The notes beneath the pieces are model-generated. The model worked only from the letters and a program-made list of their open reading frames with translations. It made no database searches and was not told where the DNA came from. This document shows, piece by piece, positions 5,419 to 5,748 of a stretch of DNA of 5,748 nt; the first letter of the stretch is position 1, and each line of letters opens with the position of its first letter. The translations under genes and the position numbers were made by a program. The stretch lies in NCBI GenBank assembly GCA_002293065.1, contig DBCN01000125.1, forward strand, positions 23,537 through 29,284, written 5' to 3'. The stretch comes from Opitutia bacterium UBA957. GTDB lineage: Bacteria; Verrucomicrobiota; Verrucomicrobiia; Opitutales; UBA953.

Positions 5419-5748
5419 TTAAGCGACCTTCCAGTCGCGTAACACCTTGGTCATGATCGCCACGGACTCCGCCAACTCCGCCTCGGTGGCCACCAACGGC
5501 GGCAACAAACGGACGGCCACGCCACCGGCCGGGGCCGTGAGGAGGCCCGCTTCGCGGAGGGCCGTGACCACCGGGACCGGGTCGATGGTCAGGATGACGC
5601 CGACCATGTAACCCGCGCCCCGGACTTCCTTCACGAGGTCAGGACGCAGGGCCACGAGACCCCGCAAGGCCGCATGCCAAGCGGGTGCTTGGGCCGTGAC
5701 CTTAGCCAGAAGGTGCTCCGACTCGATGACTTCCAGCACCGCCAGGCC
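5419..5748 (-). CDS. argD: Acetylornithine aminotransferase, C-terminal part only
   Basis: PLP-dependent class III aminotransferase that interconverts N-acetylglutamate 5-semialdehyde and N-acetylornithine in arginine synthesis. Only the last 109 codons lie in the window; the open frame runs off the right edge (GLAVLEVIE at the edge). The visible part matches the C-terminal small domain: VRGAGYMVGV, the position of the usual VRG.G.M.G motif, then GLLTAPAGG and the signature RLLPPL, ending in a helix with TKVL. The PLP lysine and most of the catalytic domain are upstream and not visible. The identification rests on these motifs plus position directly before argF and argG. Another class III aminotransferase acting on ornithine or succinylornithine cannot be excluded from this fragment alone. 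The GTG at 5739 is an internal codon, not the start. Confidence 0.88.
   Translation of the reverse strand, partial: GLAVLEVIESEHLLAKVTAQAPAWHAALRGLVALRPDLVKEVRGAGYMVGVILTIDPVPVVTALREAGLLTAPAGGVAVRLLPPLVATEAELAESVAIMTKVLRDWKVA

Noticed and set aside
1..5748. Mobile element, CRISPR, phage or defence island
   Set aside because: No transposase, integrase, terminal inverted repeats, spacer-repeat pattern or defence gene was seen. Every sizeable stretch is filled by housekeeping genes, and no spacer exceeds about 110 nt.

Overview
The window is an ordinary, gene-dense piece of a GC-rich bacterial chromosome. It holds seven protein genes, all on the minus strand, and one tRNA gene on the plus strand. 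Two of the genes, serS at the left edge and argD at the right edge, are cut by the window ends. I see no mobile element, CRISPR array, phage gene, toxin-antitoxin pair or other defence gene. The organism is probably Verrucomicrobiota or a relative in the PVC/FCB groups. Three things point that way: the SerRS sequence style (GAGFPFYVG, GQLPDKEGQMYHA, CFRREAG..G..VRGLNRLHQFDKVE), the NDK sequence, and the mix of genes with and without Shine-Dalgarno sites combined with high GC. This is inference from memory of these families, not from a search.

Layout in the direction of minus-strand transcription (right to left): argD (C-terminal quarter, 5748-5419), argF (5351-4404), argG (4382-3126), a bidirectional hairpin terminator (3075-3104), tRNA-Cys(GCA) on the plus strand (2990-3064), ispF (2891-2403), a structured 95-nt spacer, ndk (2307-1873), an intrinsic terminator (1849-1821), an unrecognised zinc-ribbon membrane protein (1762-1088), and serS (1043 to beyond the left edge).

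The right half is an arginine biosynthesis operon: ArgD makes N-acetylornithine, ArgF converts ornithine to citrulline, and ArgG converts citrulline to argininosuccinate. The left half is housekeeping: IspF (MEP isoprenoid pathway), NDK (nucleoside triphosphate balance) and SerRS (charging of tRNA-Ser). ispF and ndk may be co-transcribed. The zinc-ribbon gene and serS lie 44 nt apart downstream of the ndk terminator and are probably co-transcribed.

The points worth a second look are mostly in the spacers. They are a hairpin that includes the ndk ribosome-binding site, a tandem 10-bp duplication with G5 runs across the ispF stop codon (also giving a TAAATG mini-ORF), a pair of 17-bp imperfect direct repeats between argD and argF, and the uncharacterised zinc-ribbon protein. 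No previously undescribed system is evident.
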